Shown here piece after piece: positions 8,684 to 15,179 of a stretch of 32,094 bases of DNA. The notes under the pieces were generated by a model. The model was given only the letters and a program-made list of their open reading frames with translations. It was not told the DNA's origin and searched no databases. Each line of letters begins with the position of its first letter. Position 1 is the first letter of the stretch. A program made the position numbers and the translations under genes. This DNA comes from Brachybacterium timonense (lineage in GTDB: Bacteria; Actinomycetota; Actinomycetes; Actinomycetales; Dermabacteraceae): contig NZ_LT984895.1 of the NCBI RefSeq assembly GCF_900258505.1, positions 1,914,833 to 1,946,926 on the forward strand, written 5' to 3'.

Positions 8684-8689
8684 TACGCT
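8684..8689 (+). promoter_or_regulatory. Possible -10 box for the erm leader transcript
   Basis: TACGCT fits the actinobacterial TAnnnT -10 form and ends 7 nt before the leader ATG at 8697, so the transcript may be nearly leaderless. A TTGAGA at 8655-8660 would be 23 bp away, too far for a standard -35, so recognition of this promoter may rest mainly on the -10. Confidence 0.35.
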
Positions 8690-8696
8690 AGTGGGC

Positions 8697-8741
8697 ATGT
8701 TGTTCTACGGCACTGCTTCGCTGCGTCTGCGCAGCCGCTAA
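8697..8741 (+). CDS. Erm leader (attenuator) peptide, RLR type
   Basis: This 14-residue ORF reads MLFYGTASLRLRSR and then TAA. It ends 103 nt before the preferred erm start. It contains the Arg-Leu-Arg stalling motif known from RLR-class erm leaders, where macrolide-bound ribosomes stall and expose the methyltransferase start. Its position, size and motif, together with the complementary segments that follow, make it a convincing inducible-resistance leader. It resembles the leader associated with erm(X) of corynebacteria, from memory. Confidence 0.78.
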   Translation: MLFYGTASLRLRSR

Positions 8742-8764
8742 CGGCGGCGAGCACACTCCCACGC

Positions 8765-8831
8765 GTTGTTGCTCCCGCCCCCGGTGATCACGGCCGGGCG
8801 GCTCTTTCAGCGTGCCCGGCTCCGCAACAAC
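8765..8831 (+). promoter_or_regulatory. Attenuator secondary structure upstream of erm
   Basis: GTTGTTGC (8765-8772) is perfectly complementary to GCAACAAC (8824-8831), which ends 2 nt before the GGAG ribosome-binding site (8834-8837). Nested inside, GCCGGGC (8793-8799) pairs with GCCCGGC (8814-8820). These stems could control access to the start region unless a ribosome stalled on the leader changes the fold. The exact switching partner within the leader was not resolved. Confidence 0.55.
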
Positions 8832-8844
8832 CACGGAGCAAACA

Positions 8845-9672
8845 GTGCCTACCTATCGAGGTGGCCGTCATGAGCACGGCCAGAACTTCCTGACTGACCC
8901 ATCCACCATCGCCACGATCACCCGGCTCGTGGCTGCCACCGAGGGCCCGATCATCGAGATCGGCCCCGGTGACGGAGCACTCACCACACCACTGGCCAAG
9001 CTCGGACGACCGGTGACCGCCGTCGAAATCGACACCAGGCTCGCCCGACGCTTGACCCAACGACTCCCACCGCACGTGGAGGTCGTCACCGACGACTTCC
9101 TGACCTACCGGCTCCCCACATCCGCGCATGTGCTCGTCGGCAACCTGCCGTTTCACCAGACCACGGCCATACTGCGCCGCATCCTGCACGCACCCGCATG
9201 GACCGATGCAATCGTGCTCGTGCAATGGGAAGTCGCGCGGCGCAGAGCGGGCGTCGGCGGTGCCACGATGATGACGGCGCAATGGGCGCCTTGGTTCGAG
9301 TTCACGCTGCACAGTCGTGTTCCCGCTCGCGCGTTCACCCCACGTCCGGGCGTCGACGGCGGAATCCTCACCATCCACCGCCGCGAACACCCGCTGCTGT
9401 CCCCGACACGGCGACGCCAGTTCCACGCCCTGGTCCACCGCGTCTACACCGGCCCCGGCCGGGGGCTCGCCCAGATCCTCGCGCGCACCACCTCACTCGG
9501 GTCACCACAGACCGCACAGGCATGGCTGACACGCCACGGCATGACCGCTGCAGGACTCCCGAAGGACATGCCCGTCGAGGCATGGGTGGACCTGTTCAAG
9601 ACCACCGGTTCTTCACCGCCTGCACACCGTGCGCGGACGCAGCAGGTGAAGTCGAGGAGACGCCGTCGATGA
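8845..9672 (+). CDS. erm: 23S rRNA (adenine2058-N6) methyltransferase, Erm(X)-like
   Basis: The product methylates A2058 of 23S rRNA with S-adenosylmethionine and so confers macrolide-lincosamide-streptogramin B resistance. The start 'MPTYRGGRHEHGQNFLTDPS' closely matches the Erm(X) N-terminus. The SAM site 'IIEIGPGDGALT' is followed by acidic 'VVTDDFL' and the catalytic 'NLPFH' motif, then 'QWEVARRRAGVGGATMMTAQ' and an Arg-rich C-terminus. I chose the GTG at 8845 (275 aa) over the GTG at 8812. It has a GGAG site 7 nt upstream, and it aligns with the family, whereas the earlier start lies inside the attenuator stem. A regulatory leader precedes it. The variant class is not assignable by eye; it appears divergent from canonical Erm(X). 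Confidence 0.93.
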   Translation: MPTYRGGRHEHGQNFLTDPSTIATITRLVAATEGPIIEIGPGDGALTTPLAKLGRPVTAVEIDTRLARRLTQRLPPHVEVVTDDFLTYRLPTSAHVLVGNLPFHQTTAILRRILHAPAWTDAIVLVQWEVARRRAGVGGATMMTAQWAPWFEFTLHSRVPARAFTPRPGVDGGILTIHRREHPLLSPTRRRQFHALVHRVYTGPGRGLAQILARTTSLGSPQTAQAWLTRHGMTAAGLPKDMPVEAWVDLFKTTGSSPPAHRARTQQVKSRRRRR

Positions 9673-9908
9673 CCATCGCAGCGCAGCGCCAGGCCTGCGT
9701 CTGCAAGGAAGAGATCGGTAATTATCGGCACACTGCGATCTATCGGGCGATCTCTCCCGAGGACACGCCGGTGACCAACGCAGTCTCCCATGTGGTGTGG
9801 TGGCCGGACACGTTGATCGAACAGAGTTGCTGCATGGCCCCAAGGAGGCGACAGGATGCATACCTGGTACGGATCGGCAGCCCCGTTACCTTGCTGGTGA
9901 CCCCGTAG
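9669..9908 (+). CDS. Small unknown ORF overlapping the erm stop
   Basis: This 79-aa frame starts with an ATG that overlaps the erm TGA (ATGA), with a GAGGAG sequence about 10 nt upstream. The product (MTIAAQRQACVCKEEIGNYR... ending GSPVTLLVTP) has a CVC near the N-terminus and a CC in the middle but no family I recognise. Translational coupling to erm is the main argument that it is real. Its last codons run into the hairpin near the IS110 left boundary, so the 3' end may have been altered by that insertion. Confidence 0.35.
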   Translation: MTIAAQRQACVCKEEIGNYRHTAIYRAISPEDTPVTNAVSHVVWWPDTLIEQSCCMAPRRRQDAYLVRIGSPVTLLVTP

Positions 9909-9918
9909 GGCGGGGTTA
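9896..9918. other. Near-perfect inverted repeat at the IS110 left side
   Basis: GTGACCCCG and CGGGGTTAC flank TAGGG and pair at eight of nine positions. The hairpin lies between the small ORF after erm and the IS110 noncoding region. There is no T-tract, so a terminator role is doubtful. It could be a pre-existing palindromic target, since several IS110 elements insert at such sites, or part of the element's left end. Confidence 0.35.
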
Positions 9919-9949
9919 CGGTCGCCGGGCCCGGCATGACTTACTGCCC

Positions 9950-10106
9950 CTGTCGCACGAATGATCCGGGGGGGGTGTTGTCACCGGGCCTGGTGGCGCC
10001 AGCCGACCGCTGATAGGGACACGGCCCAGCAATGAGGTCTCTTCGTAACGTGGGTGCCGGCAGCTGACGCATCACCAACCATGGCGACCGTCGCTTCGAT
10101 GCAAGG
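9950..10106 (+). ncRNA. Probable IS110 bridge RNA region
   Basis: The noncoding DNA between the left end and the transposase start holds several short stems, for example CTGG/CCAG around 9990-10002 and GGTG/CACC around 10052-10078. Established work on IS110 elements (IS621) shows this interval encodes a bridge RNA whose loops base-pair with target and donor DNA. The octamer ATAGGGAC at 10013-10020 recurs at the element's right end (11350-11357), as expected for a donor guide copied from the right end. The RNA boundaries are unknown. Confidence 0.45.
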
Positions 10107-11342
10107 ATGGTGGTCATCATGGAACAGATCGGCTTCGACATCTGGTGCGGGTTGGACGTGGGCAAACAAGCCCACTACGCCTGCGCGCTGGATACTGCCG
10201 GCAAGAAGGTCTTCGACAAGCCTCTGCCGCAAGACCAGGCCAAACTCGAAGACTTGTTCACCAAGATCCAAACCCATGGACGAGTGCTGGTGGTCGTGGA
10301 CCAACCGAACACGATCGGCGCGCTGCCAATTGCGGTCGCGCGCTCGATGGGCATCACGGTTGCCTACCTGCCCGGGTTGGCGATGCGACGCGCAGCCGAC
10401 CTCTACCCCGGCAACGCGAAGACCGACGCCCGTGACGCGTTCATCATCGCCGACACCGCCCGCACGATGCCCCACACCCTGCGCCGCGTCGACGCTGGCG
10501 AGGAAACCCTCGCCGAACTCAAGGTATTGGTCGGCTTCGACGAAGATCTTGCGGCCGAGGCGACGCGGTTGTCGAACCGCATCCGAGGCCTGCTCACCCA
10601 GATCCATCCCGCACTCGAACGCGTTGTCGGACCGAGGTTGACCACCAAGCAGGGCTTGGCGGTGATCGAGCAGCTCGGCGGCCCGCAAGGCATGGCAGCC
10701 GCATCGAAGTCCAAGCTGCTGCGCATCATCACCAAGGCCTACCCCCGCAACGCCCCACCCTTCGCCGACGCCATCACCACCGCTCTCGGCGAGCAGACCG
10801 TCGTCGTTGCTGGCACGGCTTCGGCAGAACAGGTCCTGCCGAAGCTGGCCGCGTCGTTGCGTCAGGTCCTGGACCAGCGCGCTGAGCTCGCGGTCCAGGT
10901 CGAGAAAGTGGTTGATGCTCACCCTCTTGCCGAGGTCCTGACCTCGATGCCAGGCGTCGGGGTCAGGACCGCAGCACGGATCCTGCTCGACGTCGGCGAC
11001 GCCTCACAGTTCCCCACCGCCGGCCACCTGGCCGCCTACGCCGGCCTAGCACCAGTCACCCGACGCTCCGGAACCTCGATCCGCGGCGAGTTCCCCGCAC
11101 GATCCGGAAACAAACACCTCAAACGAGCCCTCTTTCTGTCCTCATTCGCAGCCCTCAGATCCGACCCCATCAGCCGGGCCTACTACGACCGCAAACGCGC
11201 CCAGGGCAAGAAGCACAACGCCGCCCTCATCTGCCTCTCGAGACGCCGGTGCGACGTCCTGTTCGCGATGATCAAGAACCGAGAGCCCTACCGGGCTCCC
11301 GCGCCGGCCCCAGACCCCTCACCAATGCCCCTCGCTGCTTGA
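10107..11342 (+). CDS. IS110-family transposase (DEDD/Tnp_20)
   Basis: This 411-aa transposase has an N-terminal RuvC-like DEDD domain and a C-terminal Transposase_20 domain. The DEDD domain carries 'FDIWCGLDVGKQAHYACAL' with its Asp, the acidic pair in 'VVVDQPNTIGA' and 'NAKTDARDAFIIADTAR'. The C-terminal domain carries the helix-hairpin-helix-like 'LTSMPGVGVRTAARILLDVG', 'HLAAYAGLAPVTRRSGTSIR' and the serine-bearing 'SGNKHLKRALFLSSFAALR'. IS110 enzymes act with a bridge RNA to recombine the element into target DNA. An alternative start is the ATG at 10119 (MEQIGFDIW). The gene appears intact. Confidence 0.95.
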   Translation: MVVIMEQIGFDIWCGLDVGKQAHYACALDTAGKKVFDKPLPQDQAKLEDLFTKIQTHGRVLVVVDQPNTIGALPIAVARSMGITVAYLPGLAMRRAADLYPGNAKTDARDAFIIADTARTMPHTLRRVDAGEETLAELKVLVGFDEDLAAEATRLSNRIRGLLTQIHPALERVVGPRLTTKQGLAVIEQLGGPQGMAAASKSKLLRIITKAYPRNAPPFADAITTALGEQTVVVAGTASAEQVLPKLAASLRQVLDQRAELAVQVEKVVDAHPLAEVLTSMPGVGVRTAARILLDVGDASQFPTAGHLAAYAGLAPVTRRSGTSIRGEFPARSGNKHLKRALFLSSFAALRSDPISRAYYDRKRAQGKKHNAALICLSRRRCDVLFAMIKNREPYRAPAPAPDPSPMPLAA

Positions 11343-11440
11343 CAAGAACATAGGGACCCCCAAGAGCGGAAGGCCAGCCTTGACACTGCACCAGAAAAGG
11401 AATTTGGACTCGACCGCGCCGCTTCTCTGAGCAGAGGAAC

Positions 11441-11803
11441 TTACGTTGAAGTGTGCTCAACGGGGTCGTTAGCCATGAGCGGGAGGCGAACGTTTTCCTG
11501 GCACATCTGCCAAGCCACGACCTGGGATCGTGAACTCACATTGAGCTTTCTGAAGAGGCGTCGAATGTATGTCTCGACCGTGCGCTCGCTTAGCCCAAGT
11601 CGCACCCCAATCTGATAATTAGTTAGACCCTGAGCGACGAGACGGGCAACCTCTTGTTCTCGTGGGCTCGGCGCAGCATGCGCCCCAGCTTGACGGCCGT
11701 CAAGGGAATTCGGTTCTAGGCCGAGGGAGACAAAAGCTCGATAGTGATCCTCGAGGGCAACAATAACTTTAAGTTCTTCGAGTTCGGCGAGTGCCGAGGG
11801 GAC
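11441..11803 (-). pseudogene. LuxR-type regulator, 3' fragment (GerE HTH)
   Basis: A minus-strand frame encodes about 120 residues ending in TAA at 11441. It contains a complete LuxR/GerE helix-turn-helix: 'REQEVARLVAQGLTNYQIGV' followed by 'RLGLSERTVETYIRRLFRKL' and 'NVSSRSQVVAWQ'. Upstream it reads 'ALAELEELKVIVALEDHYRA' and hits a stop at 11804-11806 next to the inverted repeat of the rve-type insertion sequence. It has no start of its own. Across the insertion it matches the 5' fragment at 13211-13788, so together they are one regulator gene broken by the insertion. The intact protein would have been about 305 aa. Confidence 0.82.
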
Positions 11804-11810
11804 TCATTTA

Positions 11811-13210
11811 AATATGCCCGCGAAACAGCCCCGGTGACTCACGAAGGAATGCCCGCGTAATCCCTGAGTTTAGCTGGCTTGTTTCTTCCTTGTTCGGGCG
11901 GGTTTGACCCCGGCGGTCGGGTCGGGCTGCTTCGCAAGTTCGGCGGCTTCGAGTTTGCGGGTCTTGTCGGCGGCGAGCCAGGTGAGGCGCTGCTGGATCC
12001 GGTCGATCTCACGGGCGATATGCGCGGGATTCAAACTGTCCCGGTACGCGGTGAGCTCTGCAGTTCTCTCGCTGGTGAGGACACCGGAACGTAAGAGCCG
12101 GTCGAACGGGGTCGCAAGCGTGTCATAGACACGTCTGCGTCGGCCTTTGCCGTCGGTGTCCCAGCCGATGGGTTTCTTCGTCGGGGTGAGGAAGTTATGC
12201 CGGTCGTTTACCAGCGGCCAGAGCTCGCCCAGAAGCCGCAACTGTGCGGGAGTGTCGTACCGCCAGTAGAAGCCATACCTGCGTACGATCTGGTTGTTCT
12301 TGGACTCGACCGTGGCCTGATCATTCTTCTTGTAGGGGCGTGATCTGGTGAAGTAGATGTCGAGTTCGGCGGCCCACCCGATGACGTCGTAGTTGATGAA
12401 TTCGCTCCCGTTATCAAAGTCCACCCCGGTGACCTCGAACGGGGTGTCGGCGATAAACCGGTCGAGCGCGTCACGCAGGTGTAGGTGCGCGTTGTTTCTG
12501 ATCGACCGGGTGTAGGTCCACCCGGTGTGCATGTCTGTCATGTCCAGGGTCCTCGCGAACTCGCCCTTGAGCACAGGCCCGCAGTGAGCGACGGTGTCGC
12601 CCTCGAAAAACCCGGGCACGGCTTCGATCTCGTCCCCAGCTTTCCGGACGGTGATCGAGTTGCGTAGCAAAGGTCCTGGTGTGGTCGTGGTGATGCCGCG
12701 CAGCGGGTCCTTCGCGCGGGCGGGTGCGAGATAGCGGTCGATCGTGGCGGGGCTCATCGCCAGCAACTCGTCACGCACTCCGTCGGAGTAGCCGCCCTTG
12801 CCGGGGACTAACTCCCCGTGTGTTTCGAGGAGCATCAGCTGCAGTTCCATCGTGGCGGCGAGGTACTTCCCGCTGATTCCACCCGCGAACGCCCACACCC
12901 GATGCAACACCGCGATCGCCGTATCGGTGTACTTCAGCGCGCGTGGCTTGCGTTTCTTCGCGTTGACCCGGCGCGGCTGCAATGCGAGCTTCAACTGTCT
13001 GCGTGCGTTATCTCTGGACCAGCCCGTGATCGCGCACACCTCGTCGAGTAGTTTGCTCTTGGTGCCTTTTTCTGCGGCCGAGTATTGCCGCGCGAACTTC
13101 CTGGTTATCTCGTGTTTGGCTCGCATTGATAGCCCACTTCCCATGAAATATATGATTCCGTTTCGCGGGCATATTTATGTGAGTCACCGGAACTGTTTCG
13201 CGGGCATATT
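11811..13210. mobile_element. Insertion sequence with rve-type transposase and long inverted repeats
   Basis: Both ends carry AATATGCCCGCGAAACAG, two variable bases (CC at left, TT at right), then CCGGTGACTCAC. The left copy starts at 11811 and the right copy, reversed, at 13210. Each end also has a second internal copy of the ATGCCCGCG motif (about 11848 at left and about 13170 at right), giving two transposase-like sites per end. The single gene inside is a DDE integrase-core transposase. The element interrupts a LuxR-type gene. Weak similarity (CTCA) continues a few bases outside the boxed repeat, so boundaries could be up to about 10 bp further out. No target-site duplication could be identified. 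Confidence 0.85.
11870..13144 (-). CDS. DDE integrase-core (rve) transposase
   Basis: This 424-aa transposase has an N-terminal HTH region (residues about 7-70, 'RKFARQYSAAEKGTKSKLLD' and 'CAITGWSRDNARRQLKLAL') and a retroviral-integrase-like catalytic core. The DDE residues are visible as Asp in 'FFEGDTVAHCG', Asp in 'VDFDNGSEFIN' and Glu in 'QATVESKNNQIVRRYG'. The C-terminal part is basic (KGRRRRVYDTLA, PARTRKKQAS). It belongs to the IS481/IS21-like rve superfamily, but I cannot assign the ISfinder family. The true start may be the ATG at 13126 (MRAKHEITRKF), which has a GGAAGTGGG site before it. It is intact and flanked by matching inverted repeats, so probably mobile. Confidence 0.9.
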   Translation of the reverse strand: MGSGLSMRAKHEITRKFARQYSAAEKGTKSKLLDEVCAITGWSRDNARRQLKLALQPRRVNAKKRKPRALKYTDTAIAVLHRVWAFAGGISGKYLAATMELQLMLLETHGELVPGKGGYSDGVRDELLAMSPATIDRYLAPARAKDPLRGITTTTPGPLLRNSITVRKAGDEIEAVPGFFEGDTVAHCGPVLKGEFARTLDMTDMHTGWTYTRSIRNNAHLHLRDALDRFIADTPFEVTGVDFDNGSEFINYDVIGWAAELDIYFTRSRPYKKNDQATVESKNNQIVRRYGFYWRYDTPAQLRLLGELWPLVNDRHNFLTPTKKPIGWDTDGKGRRRRVYDTLATPFDRLLRSGVLTSERTAELTAYRDSLNPAHIAREIDRIQQRLTWLAADKTRKLEAAELAKQPDPTAGVKPARTRKKQAS

Positions 13211-13788
13211 AGGTGAGGCACGTCGAGTGCTTGACGTCCGCGTTTTTCAGAGAACGTGAGGAGTGGAAGCAACGCAGTCAGTCGAAACGGACTGCCTGAG
13301 ATGCTCGCGGCGACCGCCACTGCGACGGCATCATCTGAGAGTCCACCAATTTCGTCCACCAGTTTGAGACCCAAGCCGACGCGTTCTCGCATGCAGTCAA
13401 CCACCGCGCAAATACGGGGCCAGTCAAATTCCTCGCCCTCGTTTCGCCTCATGCACTCTGTAAGAGCATCGCAAAATGGCTCTAGGTTAACGAGACCCTT
13501 GACCTCAGAAACTCTCTTAGAGGCTGCTGCACGATGAAAACGCTTCGTCACAATCGGCCCTTCCAGTGCCGCTATCCGAGGGTTCCCCAAGAGAAGATCG
13601 TGCGTTGGTCCTGCGTTCGCGATCCGGAGCCGCAGATTGACGTAGACCCTTGCGCACCACAGCTCAGGCTCGGTGAACGCTCTTCGCTCCACCGCACAGC
13701 AGCTCGCGGGTTCGAGAGCTTCGTGCTCGCGTCGGCAACAGTCCCCATGCCGCATACATACAGGCCAACCCGTATCATTGTCAACCAT
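13211..13788 (-). pseudogene. LuxR-type regulator, 5' fragment
   Basis: This is the N-terminal part (about 190 residues) of the regulator whose DNA-binding end lies at 11441-11803. It begins MVDNDTGWPVCMRHGDCCRR and ends '...LLPLLTFSEKRGRQALDVP' where it enters the insertion sequence; the residues after that are insertion-derived. The segment is largely helical with several Cys near the start, and its sensor type is not recognised. It is transcribed divergently from the azoline-peptide cluster that begins 130 bp away, so it was probably the pathway regulator. Without the HTH it should be inactive. A TTGACA/TATGTA pair with 18-bp spacing lies on the minus strand at 13784-13755 but inside the reading frame, so the true start is uncertain. 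Confidence 0.75.
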
Positions 13789-13836
13789 AGCCCCGTCCGT
13801 GCATTCCCGGACTACAACTGTGCCTTGCCACGTACC

Positions 13837-13911
13837 TACGGTGAGAATGCGAGAAATCGCAGCTCCGACTTTCCGGGCGAACAGCGTCCGGAGGAGTGCA
13901 GATCAAGGAGG
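13837..13911 (+). promoter_or_regulatory. Cluster promoter region: TACGGT box, inverted repeat, strong RBS
   Basis: TACGGT (13837-13842) fits a TAnnnT -10 box, with no clear -35. Just after it TGCGA-GAAA-TCGCA (13848-13861) is a perfect 5-bp inverted repeat, a possible operator or 5' mRNA hairpin. AAGGAGG (13905-13911) is a near-ideal ribosome-binding site 7 nt before the precursor ATG, in keeping with high expression of a peptide substrate. Confidence 0.4.
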
Positions 13912-13918
13912 TTGAGTC

Positions 13919-14053
13919 ATGCGTCTCACCAGCACCGAAATCGCCGAGCAGCGGACGCTCGCGCACAACGACGACGCCGGCGTGCAGATGGTGGTCCCTG
14001 CGGGCACCACTGGCACCACGACCGCCGCGGTCGTCACCGTCGACGACGAGTGA
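13919..14053 (+). CDS. LAP/TOMM precursor peptide (SagA-like position)
   Basis: This 44-residue peptide is encoded directly upstream of the azoline-forming enzymes. The leader-like N-terminal half begins MRLTSTEIAEQRTLAHNDDA and is rich in Glu, Asp and Leu. The C-terminal half reads PAGTTGTTTAAVVTVDDE: it has six Thr, no Cys and no Ser, and an acidic tail. If it is the substrate, YcaO chemistry would give methyloxazolines from Thr, and the dehydrogenase could oxidise them to methyloxazoles. The ATG has an ideal ribosome-binding site. A 12-bp stem-loop separates it from the enzyme genes, as the terminator after sagA does in streptolysin S. Leader cleavage site and core limits are unknown. I am confident it is a real gene and fairly confident it is the substrate. 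Confidence 0.75.
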   Translation: MRLTSTEIAEQRTLAHNDDAGVQMVVPAGTTGTTTAAVVTVDDE

Positions 14054-14103
14054 GTCGACGCCACCGTTGACACGCTCGCACCCGTGCGGGCGCGCCAACG
14101 GAG

Positions 14104-14140
14104 TCGGCCTCTGGGGGCGGTACTCGCTCCCAGAGGCCGA
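14104..14140 (+). terminator. Intercistronic stem-loop between precursor and enzyme genes
   Basis: TCGGCCTCTGGG (14104-14115) and CCCAGAGGCCGA (14129-14140) form a perfect 12-bp stem around a 13-nt loop, in which GCG/CGC can pair further. There is no T-tract. The position suggests partial termination or protection of the short precursor mRNA from 3' decay, giving more precursor than enzyme. Confidence 0.7.
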
Positions 14141-14192
14141 TGCCCCGGCACATGTGTCGCCGAAGGCTGGCAGAGAACTTAGAGGAGGACAT

Positions 14193-15179
14193 ATGCCGGA
14201 CAGATTCACTCGTGAGACAACGAGCCACGCAGCACAAGACTCCGCGGAGGCAGACAACGGCCCTCGCCTGTCGTCATCTGAGCTGAGGCATCTCGACATC
14301 AACAACGGCTACAAGACTTGGCAGCCGTCCATTCAGTCAACCGGACTACGCTCATCTGAGTTGACACATCGAACCCTGGGGCAGGGGCCGAGTAGCCGAA
14401 TCGCGGAACAGTACCTACTCGCTTCCCGAATGGTGCGAGGCGACGTGAGAGTACAGATTTCCACACGCCCCTACTTCAACGATGACGGCCTGCGAACAGT
14501 CTCACTCATCGGCCAGGAAGATGCTCATCCCGACGATGTGGTTCCTCTTCCGTCTCCACAGGCCATAGACACGACTCTCGGTAGCGCTGTCGCGGGACGA
14601 CGCAGCCGCCGCTCCTTCGCATCAGAAGAGATGTCCCTCCAGCAGCTCACCGACATCATCGGGCACAGCATCGCTGAAACCGGACGGGCCCGCGTAGAAC
14701 TCAGCGACGGCGGCCAAGTCCAGTTCCCTCTCTATGCGGCGGCCAACGGCGGGGGCCTCAGACCGATCGACGCGTACGTACTGCCCCTACGGGTCGAGGG
14801 CCTGGCCCCGGTCGTTCACCGGTACGACAAGCGACGTCATGCACTGATACGCACGCCTAATGCTGGCGATGCGGCACGCATCGTTGACACCTGCATCTCC
14901 CCACCCGACCAGGATCACCTATCGCGCGCCTCAGCCGTCTTCATTCTTGCTGGTCGCCCGTGGCGGTCGATGCGGAAGTACGGAGCCCGGGGGCTGCGGT
15001 TCCTGTTTGTCGAAGCCGGACACGTTGCCGCGTCCATGGGATTGGCCGCATCCGCACTCGAGTTGGGAGCCGTGGAGTGCGGAAGCCTGTGTGACGATGA
15101 GGTGCATGACCTTCTCGGCATCGACGGGCTTTTTGAAACCTATATTCATTCCGTCATTGTTGGGAGGAGAACTTCGTGA
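14193..15179 (+). CDS. SagB-type FMN-dependent azoline dehydrogenase
   Basis: This 328-aa member of the nitroreductase-like SagB/ThcOx family oxidises azolines to azoles in LAP biosynthesis. Visible motifs are the FMN-binding 'GRRSRRSFASEEMSLQQL' (about 135-152) and 'YAAANGGGLRPIDAYVLPLR' (181-200), which corresponds to the family 'SAGGLYP' segment. The C-terminal 'GLRFLFVEAGHVAASMGLAA' and 'DDEVHDLLGIDG' follow. I chose the ATG at 14193 because AGAGGAGG lies just upstream; the frame is open further 5', but those codons overlap the precursor gene in another phase. The first 120 residues are variable, as usual. Its stop overlaps the next start by 4 nt (GTGA). A fuller enzyme set with dehydrogenase implies aromatic azoles in the product. 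Confidence 0.92.
   Translation: MPDRFTRETTSHAAQDSAEADNGPRLSSSELRHLDINNGYKTWQPSIQSTGLRSSELTHRTLGQGPSSRIAEQYLLASRMVRGDVRVQISTRPYFNDDGLRTVSLIGQEDAHPDDVVPLPSPQAIDTTLGSAVAGRRSRRSFASEEMSLQQLTDIIGHSIAETGRARVELSDGGQVQFPLYAAANGGGLRPIDAYVLPLRVEGLAPVVHRYDKRRHALIRTPNAGDAARIVDTCISPPDQDHLSRASAVFILAGRPWRSMRKYGARGLRFLFVEAGHVAASMGLAASALELGAVECGSLCDDEVHDLLGIDGLFETYIHSVIVGRRTS

Larger units (their letters stand above)
9909..11360 (+). mobile_element. IS110-family insertion sequence
   Basis: The element comprises a DEDD transposase gene (10107-11342), a noncoding region of roughly 150-200 bp before it and a very short right end after it. This is the asymmetric layout of IS110-group elements, which lack terminal inverted repeats and usually make no target duplication. 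The exact boundaries cannot be fixed without an empty-site comparison, and those given are approximate. The short motif GACCCC occurs on both sides (about 9898 and 11355), which may mark the junctions. Confidence 0.7.

Noticed and set aside
8812..8844. Earlier GTG start for Erm
   Set aside because: It falls within the attenuator stem, lacks a ribosome-binding site and adds residues not found in Erm(X).
9981..10922. 313-aa minus-strand frame across the IS110 transposase
   Set aside because: Antisense to a transposase with all family motifs; composition typical of a complementary-strand artefact.
13896..14192. N-terminal extension of the SagB-like protein
   Set aside because: The extra residues are out-of-phase readings of the precursor gene and stem-loop; a strong ribosome-binding site precedes the ATG at 14193.
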